A stretch of DNA of 64,000 nucleotides. It comes from Notoacmeibacter ruber. Lineage in GTDB: Bacteria > Pseudomonadota > Alphaproteobacteria > Rhizobiales > Rhizobiaceae. How positions within the stretch are numbered: the stretch's first letter is position 1; each line of letters begins with the position of its first letter. Made by a program: the position numbers and the translations under genes. Where the stretch lies: positions 2,951,501 to 3,015,500 of the forward strand of contig NZ_RCWN01000001.1 of NCBI RefSeq assembly GCF_003668555.1. Direction: 5' to 3'. The notes beneath the pieces were generated by a model. That model saw nothing but the letters and a program-made list of their open reading frames with translations. It ran no database searches and had not been told where the DNA came from. Positions 42,448 to 50,910 of this stretch are shown here, one piece after another.

Positions 42448-42573
42448 GCGCGGTTAAAGCCTTGCTTAGAGTTGCTTATATCGCGGTGAGCGTATCGCCG
42501 GTCTCGCCTTGCTGCGGCTGATCTGTTAATGCGCCAGCCAGTTGATCGAAGCGGAACAACCATCGGAATCGAC

Positions 42574-43350
42574 ATGTCGACAGATCGCACGACCGCCGCG
42601 GGCGGCATGGAAACCTCTTATGGGTTTCGAAAGGTGGGCGAAGACCAGAAGCAGGCGATGGTCGATACGGTGTTTCATACCGTTGCCCGCCGCTACGATC
42701 TGATGAACGACATGATGAGCATGGGCATGCACAGAGCGTGGAAAGACGCCATGGTATCCTGGCTCAATCCCAGCCGGCGGCCGGGTTGGTCGTCGCTGGA
42801 CGTGGCCGGCGGAACGGGCGATATCGCCTTTCGCATTGTCGAAGCCTCGCGGCGCAATGCCCATGTAACCGTCCTCGACATCAATGGTTCGATGCTTGAG
42901 GTCGGGGCGGAACGCGCCGCCAAGGCAGGGCTCCTCGACAGGTTGAACTTTGTCGAGACCAATGCGGAGCAATTGCCGTTCGAAGACGAGACATTCGATG
43001 CCTACACGATCGCGTTTGGTATCCGGAACGTGCCGCATATCGATCGCGCCCTTGCCGAAGCCTGGCGTGTGTTGAAGCCCGGCGGCCGCTTTCTATGCCT
43101 TGAATTTTCGGAAGTCGATATGCCGGTCCTTGAGAAGATTTACGAGCAATGGTCGTTTCGGGTCATTCCGCAAATGGGCCGCATGATTACCGGAGACGCT
43201 GAGCCCTATCAGTATCTGGTGGAAAGCATTCGGAAATTTCCCCGGCAGAGCGAGTTTGCGGCCATGATCGAAAAGGCCGGTTTCGAGCGGGCCACATGGC
43301 GTGATTATTCGGGCGGCATCGCGGCCTGTCATTCCGGCTGGAAGCTCTGA
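42574..43350 (+). CDS. ubiE: Ubiquinone biosynthesis C-methyltransferase
   Basis: SAM-dependent methyltransferase acting on the benzoquinol ring of ubiquinone precursors. SAM motif I is [14 protein letters not shown]; conserved [13 protein letters not shown] and the C-terminal [16 protein letters not shown] are present. The start at 42574 (MSTDRTTA) is chosen; an ATG at 42607 is possible. It is followed 31 bp later by ubiB and forms a quinone-synthesis pair. Confidence 0.95.
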   Translation: MSTDRTTAAGGMETSYGFRKVGEDQKQAMVDTVFHTVARRYDLMNDMMSMGMHRAWKDAMVSWLNPSRRPGWSSLDVAGGTGDIAFRIVEASRRNAHVTVLDINGSMLEVGAERAAKAGLLDRLNFVETNAEQLPFEDETFDAYTIAFGIRNVPHIDRALAEAWRVLKPGGRFLCLEFSEVDMPVLEKIYEQWSFRVIPQMGRMITGDAEPYQYLVESIRKFPRQSEFAAMIEKAGFERATWRDYSGGIAACHSGWKL

Positions 43351-43381
43351 GGAACATTGCGATGACGGAAGGACGGGCCTC

Positions 43382-44959
43382 GTGACGGCGATTGGCGCGC
43401 AGTTGAGGCTGATGCGGGCGGGCTGGATCTTCGCCCGTGAAGGTGTGGTGGCTGCGCTGCCGGGCGATCAGCTCGACGGGATGCCCCGTTTTTTCTGGCG
43501 CATCGGCAAAAGTCTGGCCCGGCCCCGCTCCCATAGCAGGGACAGGGCGACACGCATTTCGCGCGCGATAGAACGGCTCGGTCCGTCTTATGTGAAGCTC
43601 GGCCAGTTTCTCGCAACCCGGCCCGATATTGTCGGAACCGAACTCGCCCGTGACCTCTCTTTGCTGCATGACAGGATGGAGACCTTTCCGGTTGATCAGT
43701 CGCGGCGGACGATCGAAGAATCCATCGGCCGTCCGTGCGATGAGCTTTTCGTAGAGCTGCGCGATCCGGTTGCCGCGGCCTCCATCGCTCAGGTTCATCC
43801 GGCCATTCTCTACGGCCCCGATGGCCGCAATCACAAGGTAGCCGTCAAAGTCATCCGGCCGGGCGTCCGCCGCCGCTTTTACAATGATCTGGAGAGCTTC
43901 TTTCTGGCTGCGCGCATGCTGGAGCGCTTCGTTCCCGCAACTCGCCGCCTGCATCCTGTCGAGATTGCCAACACCTTGGCTCAGACCACCCGCATGGAGA
44001 TGGATCTGAGGCTCGAAGCTGCCGCGCTCTCCGAACTGGCGGAGAACACGCAGGACGATCCGGGCTTCCGCACGCCGGCGGTGGACTGGGAGCGAACCGG
44101 CCGCGATATCGTCACTATGGAATGGATCGACGGCATCAAGTTGTCGGATACGGAGAGACTGCGCGCTTCCGGCCTCGATCTGTCGGCACTGGCCGTCTGT
44201 CTGATCCAGTCCTTCCTGCGTCACGCCATGCGCGACGGATTCTTCCATGCGGACATGCATCCCGGCAATCTTTTCGTCGAGGCGGACGGCACCCTCGTCG
44301 CTGTCGATCTGGGAATATCGGGACGGCTCGGCAACAGGGAGAGGCGGTTCCTCGCCGACATTCTCTACGGATTCATCATCCGCGATTATCGCCGGGTCGC
44401 CGACGTCCATTTCGAGGCGGGCTATGTGCCCAAAAGGCATGATCCGGCGAGCTTCGCACAGGCGATCCGGGCGATCGGCGAGCCGATCCACGGCCAGAGC
44501 GCCGAGACCATTTCCATGGCCAAGCTTCTGACGCTTCTGTTCGAAGTGACGGAACTGTTCGACATGGAGACGCGCACCGAACTGATCATGCTGCAAAAGA
44601 CGATGGTGACGGTCGAGGGCGTCGCGCGGACGCTCGATCCGCATTTCAACATGTGGAAGGCGGCCGAGCCGGTGGTGCGTGAATGCCTCACCATGGAGCT
44701 TGGACCGCAGGCGATTCTCGCGGACATGAAGGATAGCGGGACGGCGCTCCTGGCCCTGCTGCGGCAGGCGCCTGAAAATCTGCGCCGCGCCGAACGCATG
44801 ATCGACGAACTCGAGGAGTTGATCGATGGCGGTCTGACCGTCGCCGATGAATCGGTCGAGCGCCTGAGCCGCGCGGGATCGCGGTTCGCACGGGCCGGGC
44901 GAATTTCCCTTTGGATCATCGCCGCCTGCGCGGTCTGGATCGCCTGGCAGGTCACCTGA
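43382..44959 (+). CDS. ubiB: UbiB, ubiquinone biosynthesis kinase-like protein
   Basis: Membrane-anchored member of the UbiB/ADCK atypical kinase family required for ubiquinone production. The diagnostic KxGQ is in SYVKLGQFLATRPDIV. The Ala-rich ATP loop is in AAASIAQVHPA, and the catalytic HADMHPGNL and DLGISGRLG follow. The C-terminus ends with a hydrophobic helix (WIIAACAVWIAWQVT). A GTG at 43382 with a GGACGGG ribosome site is the best start, giving 525 residues. It lies between ubiE and coaBC in the usual rhizobial order. Confidence 0.95.
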   Translation: MTAIGAQLRLMRAGWIFAREGVVAALPGDQLDGMPRFFWRIGKSLARPRSHSRDRATRISRAIERLGPSYVKLGQFLATRPDIVGTELARDLSLLHDRMETFPVDQSRRTIEESIGRPCDELFVELRDPVAAASIAQVHPAILYGPDGRNHKVAVKVIRPGVRRRFYNDLESFFLAARMLERFVPATRRLHPVEIANTLAQTTRMEMDLRLEAAALSELAENTQDDPGFRTPAVDWERTGRDIVTMEWIDGIKLSDTERLRASGLDLSALAVCLIQSFLRHAMRDGFFHADMHPGNLFVEADGTLVAVDLGISGRLGNRERRFLADILYGFIIRDYRRVADVHFEAGYVPKRHDPASFAQAIRAIGEPIHGQSAETISMAKLLTLLFEVTELFDMETRTELIMLQKTMVTVEGVARTLDPHFNMWKAAEPVVRECLTMELGPQAILADMKDSGTALLALLRQAPENLRRAERMIDELEELIDGGLTVADESVERLSRAGSRFARAGRISLWIIAACAVWIAWQVT

Positions 44960-44971
44960 CCGCGAGCTTAA

Positions 44972-45370
44972 TCAGGGCCCTTCGCACACTAGGGCATGAG
45001 CCGCTTTTCCAGGCAGGCGTAGCAGGCCGACGGACGCGAAGTGCCGGCCGTCATCCATGTTGACGATGCGCAGTTCGGCCAAAATCTCGTTGACGATGTC
45101 ATCCGTGAAACGGGCAATCAGGCCGTCATTCAGAAAAGCGCCGTCGCCAAAGCGGATGAGGTCGGCATTGCCGCCCTCGCTCAACTGATAAGTCGCTTCC
45201 TGCGTCTCAATGCGGGCGGAAATGACGCTCAGGACAGGCAGGGTACCGAAGCCGAGCGTGACCCGGATGGCGTCGCTCTCAACTCCACGGCAAACGATTT
45301 CGCCGGTGGCTGCGGCCGGTGTCGCCATTGCTACGAGCATGACGGTCGCTATAGCTGCATACTGGTTCAT
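44972..45370 (-). CDS. Exported protein of unknown function
   Basis: A clear signal peptide (MNQYAAIATVMLVAMATPAA then ATG|EI) leads to a mature protein of about 105 residues with two Cys at ends of the domain (IVCRGVE and HALVCEGP), perhaps a disulfide. I recognise no family. The start at 45370 has an AAGG ribosome site. It is on the opposite strand between ubiB and coaBC. Confidence 0.72.
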   Translation of the reverse strand: MNQYAAIATVMLVAMATPAAATGEIVCRGVESDAIRVTLGFGTLPVLSVISARIETQEATYQLSEGGNADLIRFGDGAFLNDGLIARFTDDIVNEILAELRIVNMDDGRHFASVGLLRLPGKAAHALVCEGP

Positions 45371-45445
45371 TTTAACCTTCCTCCAAACCCTTGATTGCAA
45401 TGATTGCAGTCGCAGAATATCGCTGTTCTGAGTGCAGGAGCGATC

Positions 45446-46885
45446 ATGGCAAGCATAACGATCCGCAATATCGAGGACGACGTCAAACAGGCGATCCGTG
45501 TCCGCGCCGCCGAAAACGGCCGCTCCGTCGAAGAAGAACTACGAACGGTGCTGCGCGATCTGGCGGTCGCTGGGTCTTCTGAGCAGGTTTCAGCGTTTCA
45601 GCCGCAAACGATAGGGCACGATGCCGCCACTCGAAAGACCTTGCTGCAATCGAGCGGGCTCGCCGGCAAATCCATGCTGCTGATTATCGGGGGCGGCGTG
45701 GCGGCCTACAAGTCGCTTGATCTGATCCGCCGGCTCAAGGAGCGGGGCGGGGACGTCACCGTGATCATGACGGAAGCCGCGCAACACTTCGTCACGGCGA
45801 TGTCAGCATCGGCTTTGGCGGATGGTCAGTGTCATACCGATCTGTGGGATCGGCAAAGCGAGTTCGATGTCGGTCATATCCGTCTGGCACGCACCGCCGA
45901 TCTCGTCATTGTCGCCCCAGCGACAGCCGATCGTCTGGCCAAGATGGTGACGGGCATTGCGGACGATCTGGCTGGCGCCGTCCTTCTGGCGAGTCGCGCC
46001 CCGCTGCTGCTCGCTCCCGCCATGAATCCGGCAATGTGGGAGCACTCCGCGACTCGTCGGAATGTCGCCCAGCTTCAAAAGGATGGTGCCCAATTCATCG
46101 GTCCAGAAATCGGTGAGATGGCAGAAAAAGGCGAAGCCGGTCGCGGCCGAATGGCCGAACCGACCACCATCGCCGAAGAGGCGGCGCATATGTTTTCGCC
46201 GCTCGTCTCGGAAAGGCCCCTTGCGGGACGGCACGTCATCGTGACGTCCGGTCCAACGCACGAGCCGATTGATCCGGTTCGCTACATCGCCAATCGGTCG
46301 TCGGGCCGGCAGGGCCATGCCATTGCCGCCGCTTGCGCTCGTGCCGGCGCACGCGTGACGCTTGTCTCCGGGCCCGTCGATCTTTCCGATCCGCCGGGGT
46401 GCGAGGTCGTTTCCGTTCAGACAGCGGAGGAAATGAGGGCGGAAGTGGAAAAGGCCCTTCCGGCCGACATTGCGATCTTCGTGGCGGCCGTCGCCGACTA
46501 TCGTGCGGCCCGCATTGCGGAACAGAAGACAAAGAAGAGCGAAGGCGGACTCACCAAGCTCAAACTGACGGAAAATCCGGACATATTGGCGTCGATTGCC
46601 CGACACGAAAATCAGCGCCCGGCTCTCGTTGTCGGTTTCGCGGCGGAAACGCGCGACGTGGAAGTTTATGCCGAGGAAAAGCGCGTCCGGAAAGGCGCCG
46701 ACCTCATCGTGGCCAATGATGTGAGCCACGATAGCGGCATCGGCGGCAAGGGGGGCGTCATGGGCGGCACCCGCAATCGTGTCGCGATTGCCAGCGCGGA
46801 CGGCGTGGAGAAGTGGCCGGAGATGACCAAGGACGAGGTCGCCGAGCGGCTGGTTCTTGCCATCGCCGCCCGGCTTGGAGTTTGA
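45446..46885 (+). CDS. coaBC: RHH-domain fusion to phosphopantothenoylcysteine decarboxylase/synthetase (CoaBC)
   Basis: One 479-residue chain. Residues 1-45 (MASITIRNIEDDVKQAI, then VRAAENGRSVEEELRTVLRD) are a ribbon-helix-helix domain like the FitA/VapB antitoxins. After a 25-residue linker, the CoaC half begins LLIIGGGVAAYKSLDLI, with active-site features GHIRLARTADL, PATADRLAKM and PAMNPAMWEHSATRRN. The CoaB half has VTSGPTHEPIDPVRYIANRS and KLKLTENPDILASI. Together they make 4'-phosphopantetheine for coenzyme A. The ATG at 45446 has AGGAG at good spacing. No toxin gene is adjacent. The RHH part could bind DNA and control its own gene, but that is inference. Confidence 0.9.
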   Translation: MASITIRNIEDDVKQAIRVRAAENGRSVEEELRTVLRDLAVAGSSEQVSAFQPQTIGHDAATRKTLLQSSGLAGKSMLLIIGGGVAAYKSLDLIRRLKERGGDVTVIMTEAAQHFVTAMSASALADGQCHTDLWDRQSEFDVGHIRLARTADLVIVAPATADRLAKMVTGIADDLAGAVLLASRAPLLLAPAMNPAMWEHSATRRNVAQLQKDGAQFIGPEIGEMAEKGEAGRGRMAEPTTIAEEAAHMFSPLVSERPLAGRHVIVTSGPTHEPIDPVRYIANRSSGRQGHAIAAACARAGARVTLVSGPVDLSDPPGCEVVSVQTAEEMRAEVEKALPADIAIFVAAVADYRAARIAEQKTKKSEGGLTKLKLTENPDILASIARHENQRPALVVGFAAETRDVEVYAEEKRVRKGADLIVANDVSHDSGIGGKGGVMGGTRNRVAIASADGVEKWPEMTKDEVAERLVLAIAARLGV

Positions 46886-46928
46886 ACTGAGCGTAAACGC
46901 CCCTTGCAGGCCGCGATACTTCGTCGGC

Positions 46929-47213
46929 TTACATATCGTCTGGACGGCGGCTGCCTTCCTTGGTTCCATCGACCGGGTCGGACTGGCTTTGCACACGTGC
47001 CATGGCGGCATCGATATCCTGCATCTGCCTTGAAACCAGTGCCGGATCCAGCGTGCCATCGGCGCCACGTTGTCCGACGGCCTGTTTCATCGCGACGAGC
47101 TTATCGAGTTTTTTCTCGATCGAAAGGCTCTCGTCGGCGGCAACAGCCTGCGGACTGATGATCATGTCTTCCTGAGCTTCGTTGTCGGCGGCGTAAGGAT
47201 CTTCGACAGCCAT
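46929..47213 (-). CDS. Small acidic protein of unknown function
   Basis: Soluble 94-residue protein, acidic and probably helical (SLSIEKKLDKLVAMKQAVGQ). It has a strong AGGAG ribosome site five bases from its ATG, which supports it as a real gene. No family is recognised. It is convergent with coaBC and divergent from the transporter-like gene. Confidence 0.68.
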   Translation of the reverse strand: MAVEDPYAADNEAQEDMIISPQAVAADESLSIEKKLDKLVAMKQAVGQRGADGTLDPALVSRQMQDIDAAMARVQSQSDPVDGTKEGSRRPDDM

Positions 47214-47349
47214 AAAATTTTCTCCTGAAAGTTCTGATGAAAACTCCTACCCCGAACGCACGGCGTACCGCCTGCGTTCCGAGACGGCACTCGCCGCTGG
47301 TGTGCGGTGATATCGATCGCCCATATGGACGCTTTCCGATCTGCGGCGT

Positions 47350-48741
47350 ATGGGCATGGTCATGCTGGCCGGTCTCCTTCTCCTCATCACAACGCTGTTC
47401 GCCGCGCTCTTCGAGTGGACGGGCTGGGTCCCGGCGGCGCCTGTCGCCGGTATGGCCCTTACTCTTTATCTGATCCTGTCGCTTCCGAAGCTGGCTCCGA
47501 CGCGGATCGTCTTCGTCATCGTCGCGATCGGGCTCAGCATTATCGCAATCACTACGCGTGACGATTGGAGTGCGATTCTCTGGCGTGGCATGGTACAGGC
47601 CAATTTCATCTGTGGTTTCTTCGTCGCGCTGGCGACGTTGCGCGTACCGGCCATGCGCTCCGAAGCGATCAACCGGGCGGGACGCTATATCGCGACGCAG
47701 CCGCCGGGTCGCCGCTATCTCGCGCTGTCGAGCGGAGGGCATTTGTTTGCGCTCGTTCTGAATTACGGCTCGATCCAGCTCCTTGGCTCCATGGTCGAGC
47801 GGCTGATGGGCGAAGAAAGCGATCCCACCATCGCGAAGATCAGAAACCGGCGCATGTTGCTTGCTATCCAGCGCGGCTTTCTGGCCTCGATCTTCTGGTC
47901 TCCCCTTGCATTCGGACCTGTCATCACCATCGACCTGATTGCAGGCGGCAGCTGGGCACAACTGCTGCCATTCGGCCTTTTGCACGCGGCTATCTTCACG
48001 GCTGGAGGATGGGCGCTCGATACTGCCCTGAAGCCGAAAGTGCCGGGAGGGCGACCGGTCCGGAGACAGGTCGAGGGGAGCGCACGCGACCTTTTGCCCC
48101 TGCTTCTTCTGCTCCTCATAACCCTTGGTGGCGTCGGTCTGCTGGAGTTGGCGACCCACCTTCGTGTTGCCGCGATCGTGATGGTCTTCGTGCCGCTTGT
48201 TGCATTGGCCTGGCTGTTGCTTGAGAGCCGGCAGGACAGTGACGACGCCGTCTCCGTCCCGGAGACGATTCACCGTTTCACGGCTCTGGAATTGCCGAAT
48301 TATCGCGCCGAAATCGTCCTGCTCGTGATGGCCGGTTTCATCGGCGCCACGGGTGGCGCGATGGCGCCGCCCTGGATCGCAGCCCTCGGGATCGATCTGT
48401 CGGCTCTGCCGGTTCTGGCGCTTCTTTTCGGGATCGTCATCTTCATCCCGATTGCCGGTCAGCTTGGCATGAACCCCATTCTCGGTGTGGTGCTTTTCGC
48501 GCCCCTTCTGCCCTCGGCAAGCGAGCTTGGTATTCCCCCCGCTCTACTGATTCTGTCCATCCTGACAGGGTGGGTGCTGAGCGGCCTGACATCGCCATTT
48601 ACCGCCACGACCATGTTGATCGGACGTTTCGGTGGCGTTTCGGCATGGCGGGCGGGCGTCGTCTGGAACGCGGCATTCATCGCGCTGTCCACCGGGCTCT
48701 TTCTTCTGTCTTTGACGGCCCTCTTGTTCGCCACTGGTTGA
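47350..48741 (+). CDS. Polytopic membrane protein, transporter-like
   Basis: A 463-residue protein with about 12 predicted membrane helices. Internal features such as NYGSIQLLGSMV, the loop GEESDPTIAKIRNRRMLLAI and, near the C-terminus, GLTSPFTATTMLIGRFGG recall the two-fold-repeat ion transporter (IT) superfamily, where re-entrant loops carry substrate-binding residues. I cannot assign a substrate. The start is not firm because no clear ribosome site precedes 47350. Confidence 0.7.
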   Translation: MGMVMLAGLLLLITTLFAALFEWTGWVPAAPVAGMALTLYLILSLPKLAPTRIVFVIVAIGLSIIAITTRDDWSAILWRGMVQANFICGFFVALATLRVPAMRSEAINRAGRYIATQPPGRRYLALSSGGHLFALVLNYGSIQLLGSMVERLMGEESDPTIAKIRNRRMLLAIQRGFLASIFWSPLAFGPVITIDLIAGGSWAQLLPFGLLHAAIFTAGGWALDTALKPKVPGGRPVRRQVEGSARDLLPLLLLLLITLGGVGLLELATHLRVAAIVMVFVPLVALAWLLLESRQDSDDAVSVPETIHRFTALELPNYRAEIVLLVMAGFIGATGGAMAPPWIAALGIDLSALPVLALLFGIVIFIPIAGQLGMNPILGVVLFAPLLPSASELGIPPALLILSILTGWVLSGLTSPFTATTMLIGRFGGVSAWRAGVVWNAAFIALSTGLFLLSLTALLFATG

Positions 48742-48844
48742 CGATTGAGAACGAACCGTCAACCGGAACGTTCTTGTGACCGCACCCCTCAGAGCACAGA
48801 TGTGGCTCACATCGCGCTTCAAACATGCGCAAGGAGCACTCATC

Positions 48845-49765
48845 ATGTCCATTCGGCCCGTCAAATCACTGTCCGGCACCCAGACCCATATGGAAGGCGC
48901 CGGCGTTCAGCTCGAGCGGGTCTTCGGCTTCGGAGACCCGTCCTTGACCGATCCGTTCCTGATGATGGACGATTTTAGAAATGATGATCCCAGGCTTTAT
49001 TCGGCAGGGTTTCCATGGCATCCGCACCGCGGCATCGAGACCATCACCTATGTTCTGGCCGGCACGGTCGACCACGCCGACAGCCTCGGGAACAATGGCA
49101 GTCTCGGCGCTGGCGACGTGCAGTGGATGACGGCCGGATCGGGCATCATGCACCAGGAAATGCCGAAGGGTGACACGTCGGGCAAGATGCACGGTTTCCA
49201 GCTCTGGGCAAACTTGCCGCGTGATCAGAAGATGACGACGCCGCGCTATCAGGACATAACAAGCGCCGATATCCCCGTTGAGATAGACGATGACGGAACG
49301 ACCGTTCGTGTCGTCTGCGGCTCCTTCTGGGGCAAGAAAGGCCCGGTCGACGGCATCGCCGCCGATCCCCAATATCTCGACATTTCGGTGCCGCCCGGTG
49401 TGCGCAAAGTGCTGCCGATCGACACCTATCGCTCCGCTTTCGCCTATATTTTCGCCGGCTCGGCCACGTTCCGCGATGCGAGCAAACCTTTTGGCGTGCT
49501 GGTCGAGAAGGAAGTCGACGGCAAGGAGATCCACCTGCGGGACATGAGCGGCGATCGCACGCTTGTCGTGTTCGATACGGGAGATGAAATCGTCGTACAG
49601 GCGGGTGACGAGGGTGTCCGCTTCCTGCTTGTGACCGGCAAGCCGATCCAGGAACCGGTCGCCTGGCATGGACCGATCGTCATGAATACCCGCGAGGAAA
49701 TCATGGAAGCAGTCCGCGATCTGCGAAGCGGTAACTTCATCCGCGAGGGCGCGACAGGACTTTGA
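48845..49765 (+). CDS. Pirin family protein
   Basis: Double cupin protein of 306 residues. The N-terminal cupin has the metal ligands in FPWHPHRGIETITYVLAG and GIMHQEMP, expected to bind Fe or Ni. Members are redox or quercetinase-like proteins, often with unknown substrates. The ATG at 48845 is preceded by AAGGAG at good spacing; a longer in-frame form from 48776 has no homology. It appears to be a single gene. Confidence 0.92.
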   Translation: MSIRPVKSLSGTQTHMEGAGVQLERVFGFGDPSLTDPFLMMDDFRNDDPRLYSAGFPWHPHRGIETITYVLAGTVDHADSLGNNGSLGAGDVQWMTAGSGIMHQEMPKGDTSGKMHGFQLWANLPRDQKMTTPRYQDITSADIPVEIDDDGTTVRVVCGSFWGKKGPVDGIAADPQYLDISVPPGVRKVLPIDTYRSAFAYIFAGSATFRDASKPFGVLVEKEVDGKEIHLRDMSGDRTLVVFDTGDEIVVQAGDEGVRFLLVTGKPIQEPVAWHGPIVMNTREEIMEAVRDLRSGNFIREGATGL

Positions 49766-49846
49766 CCGCACGCGGCGAAACGCGAATTCTCCGCCGGTAA
49801 GTGCTATGCTCTGAAACCGATTCGAGATGAGCATGGACCCGCCGAC

Positions 49847-50803
49847 ATGATCCGACCGATCTTATGCGCCCTGTTTCTGGCGGCGACGCTGTCGTCGCCG
49901 GTCTCGGCCGAGCCACTGGCCAAGACGCTGTTTGGTTCAAAGGACCTGCCGGCATCGATGAAACCGGAAACGTTCGGCTTCTACTCCAAGGGCTGTTTTG
50001 CCGGCGGCGTCGGGCTGGATATGGACGGGCCGAACTGGCAGGTCATGCGGCCGAGCCGCAACCGGCGCTGGGGCCATCCGGCGATGGTCGGCCTTCTCCA
50101 GAAACTCTCTCGCGACGCGGCCAAGGATGGGTGGCCGGGCCTGTTGGTGGGCGACATCTCCCAGCCGCGCGGCGGTCCCATGCTGACCGGCCATGCCTCT
50201 CATCAGGTGGGTCTCGATGCCGATATCTGGCTGACGCCGATGCCGAACCGGCGGTTGACTTATCAGGAGCGCGAAAACCTCTCCGCGACCGATATGCTGG
50301 TGGTGGGGGCCGACGAACCGAGGCCAATCAATGATGACGTCTGGACGGGCGGGCAGGCCGCGGTGATCAAGCGCGCGGCCTCCTATCCGGAAGTGCAGCG
50401 CATTCTCGTGCATCCCTCGATCAAGAAGAAGCTGTGCGAGACGGCCGGATCCGATCGCGGCTGGCTGAACAAGGTGCGACCCTTTTGGGGCCACAATTAC
50501 CATTTTCACGTCCGCTTGCGGTGTCAGCCCGGCTCTCCGCAATGCAAGCCGCAGAAGGGAACAGGCAGCGGCGATGGCTGCGGCGAGGCGATGGGATGGT
50601 GGTTTACGAAGCAGCCCTGGCTGCCGCCGAAGCCCGGCGTGAAGCCAAAGCCGAAGGCAAGGGACGTGATGACGATGGCCGCTCTGCCGCGGGCGTGCCG
50701 GGCCGTTCTCGCCGCGCCGGCAAAGACGCCGGGCTCGGCGATCTATTCCGCGTCGGCTTTCATGCCTGTGCCGCCACTGCCCATGCGACGCCCGGAGCGG
50801 TAG
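49847..50803 (+). CDS. mepA: Penicillin-insensitive murein endopeptidase
   Basis: Periplasmic LAS-family zinc metallopeptidase that cuts D-Ala-meso-DAP cross-links in peptidoglycan. A signal peptide ends at SPVSAEP. The zinc ligands lie in GHASHQVGLDADIWL and YHFHVRLRC. Six cysteines in the mature part suggest disulfides. The C-terminal tail beyond residue about 250 is Pro/Lys-rich and unconserved. The length of 318 is slightly longer than the enteric protein. Confidence 0.93.
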   Translation: MIRPILCALFLAATLSSPVSAEPLAKTLFGSKDLPASMKPETFGFYSKGCFAGGVGLDMDGPNWQVMRPSRNRRWGHPAMVGLLQKLSRDAAKDGWPGLLVGDISQPRGGPMLTGHASHQVGLDADIWLTPMPNRRLTYQERENLSATDMLVVGADEPRPINDDVWTGGQAAVIKRAASYPEVQRILVHPSIKKKLCETAGSDRGWLNKVRPFWGHNYHFHVRLRCQPGSPQCKPQKGTGSGDGCGEAMGWWFTKQPWLPPKPGVKPKPKARDVMTMAALPRACRAVLAAPAKTPGSAIYSASAFMPVPPLPMRRPER

Positions 50804-50910
50804 GCATGGCGCCCGCTGCCCATTTTCGGCAGCCTATGGCCAAACAGGACAGCAGGCGTTAGAAGCGCCGTCACAAACAAGGCCGTCAGAGAAAGCCCAG
50901 CGCGGATAAC

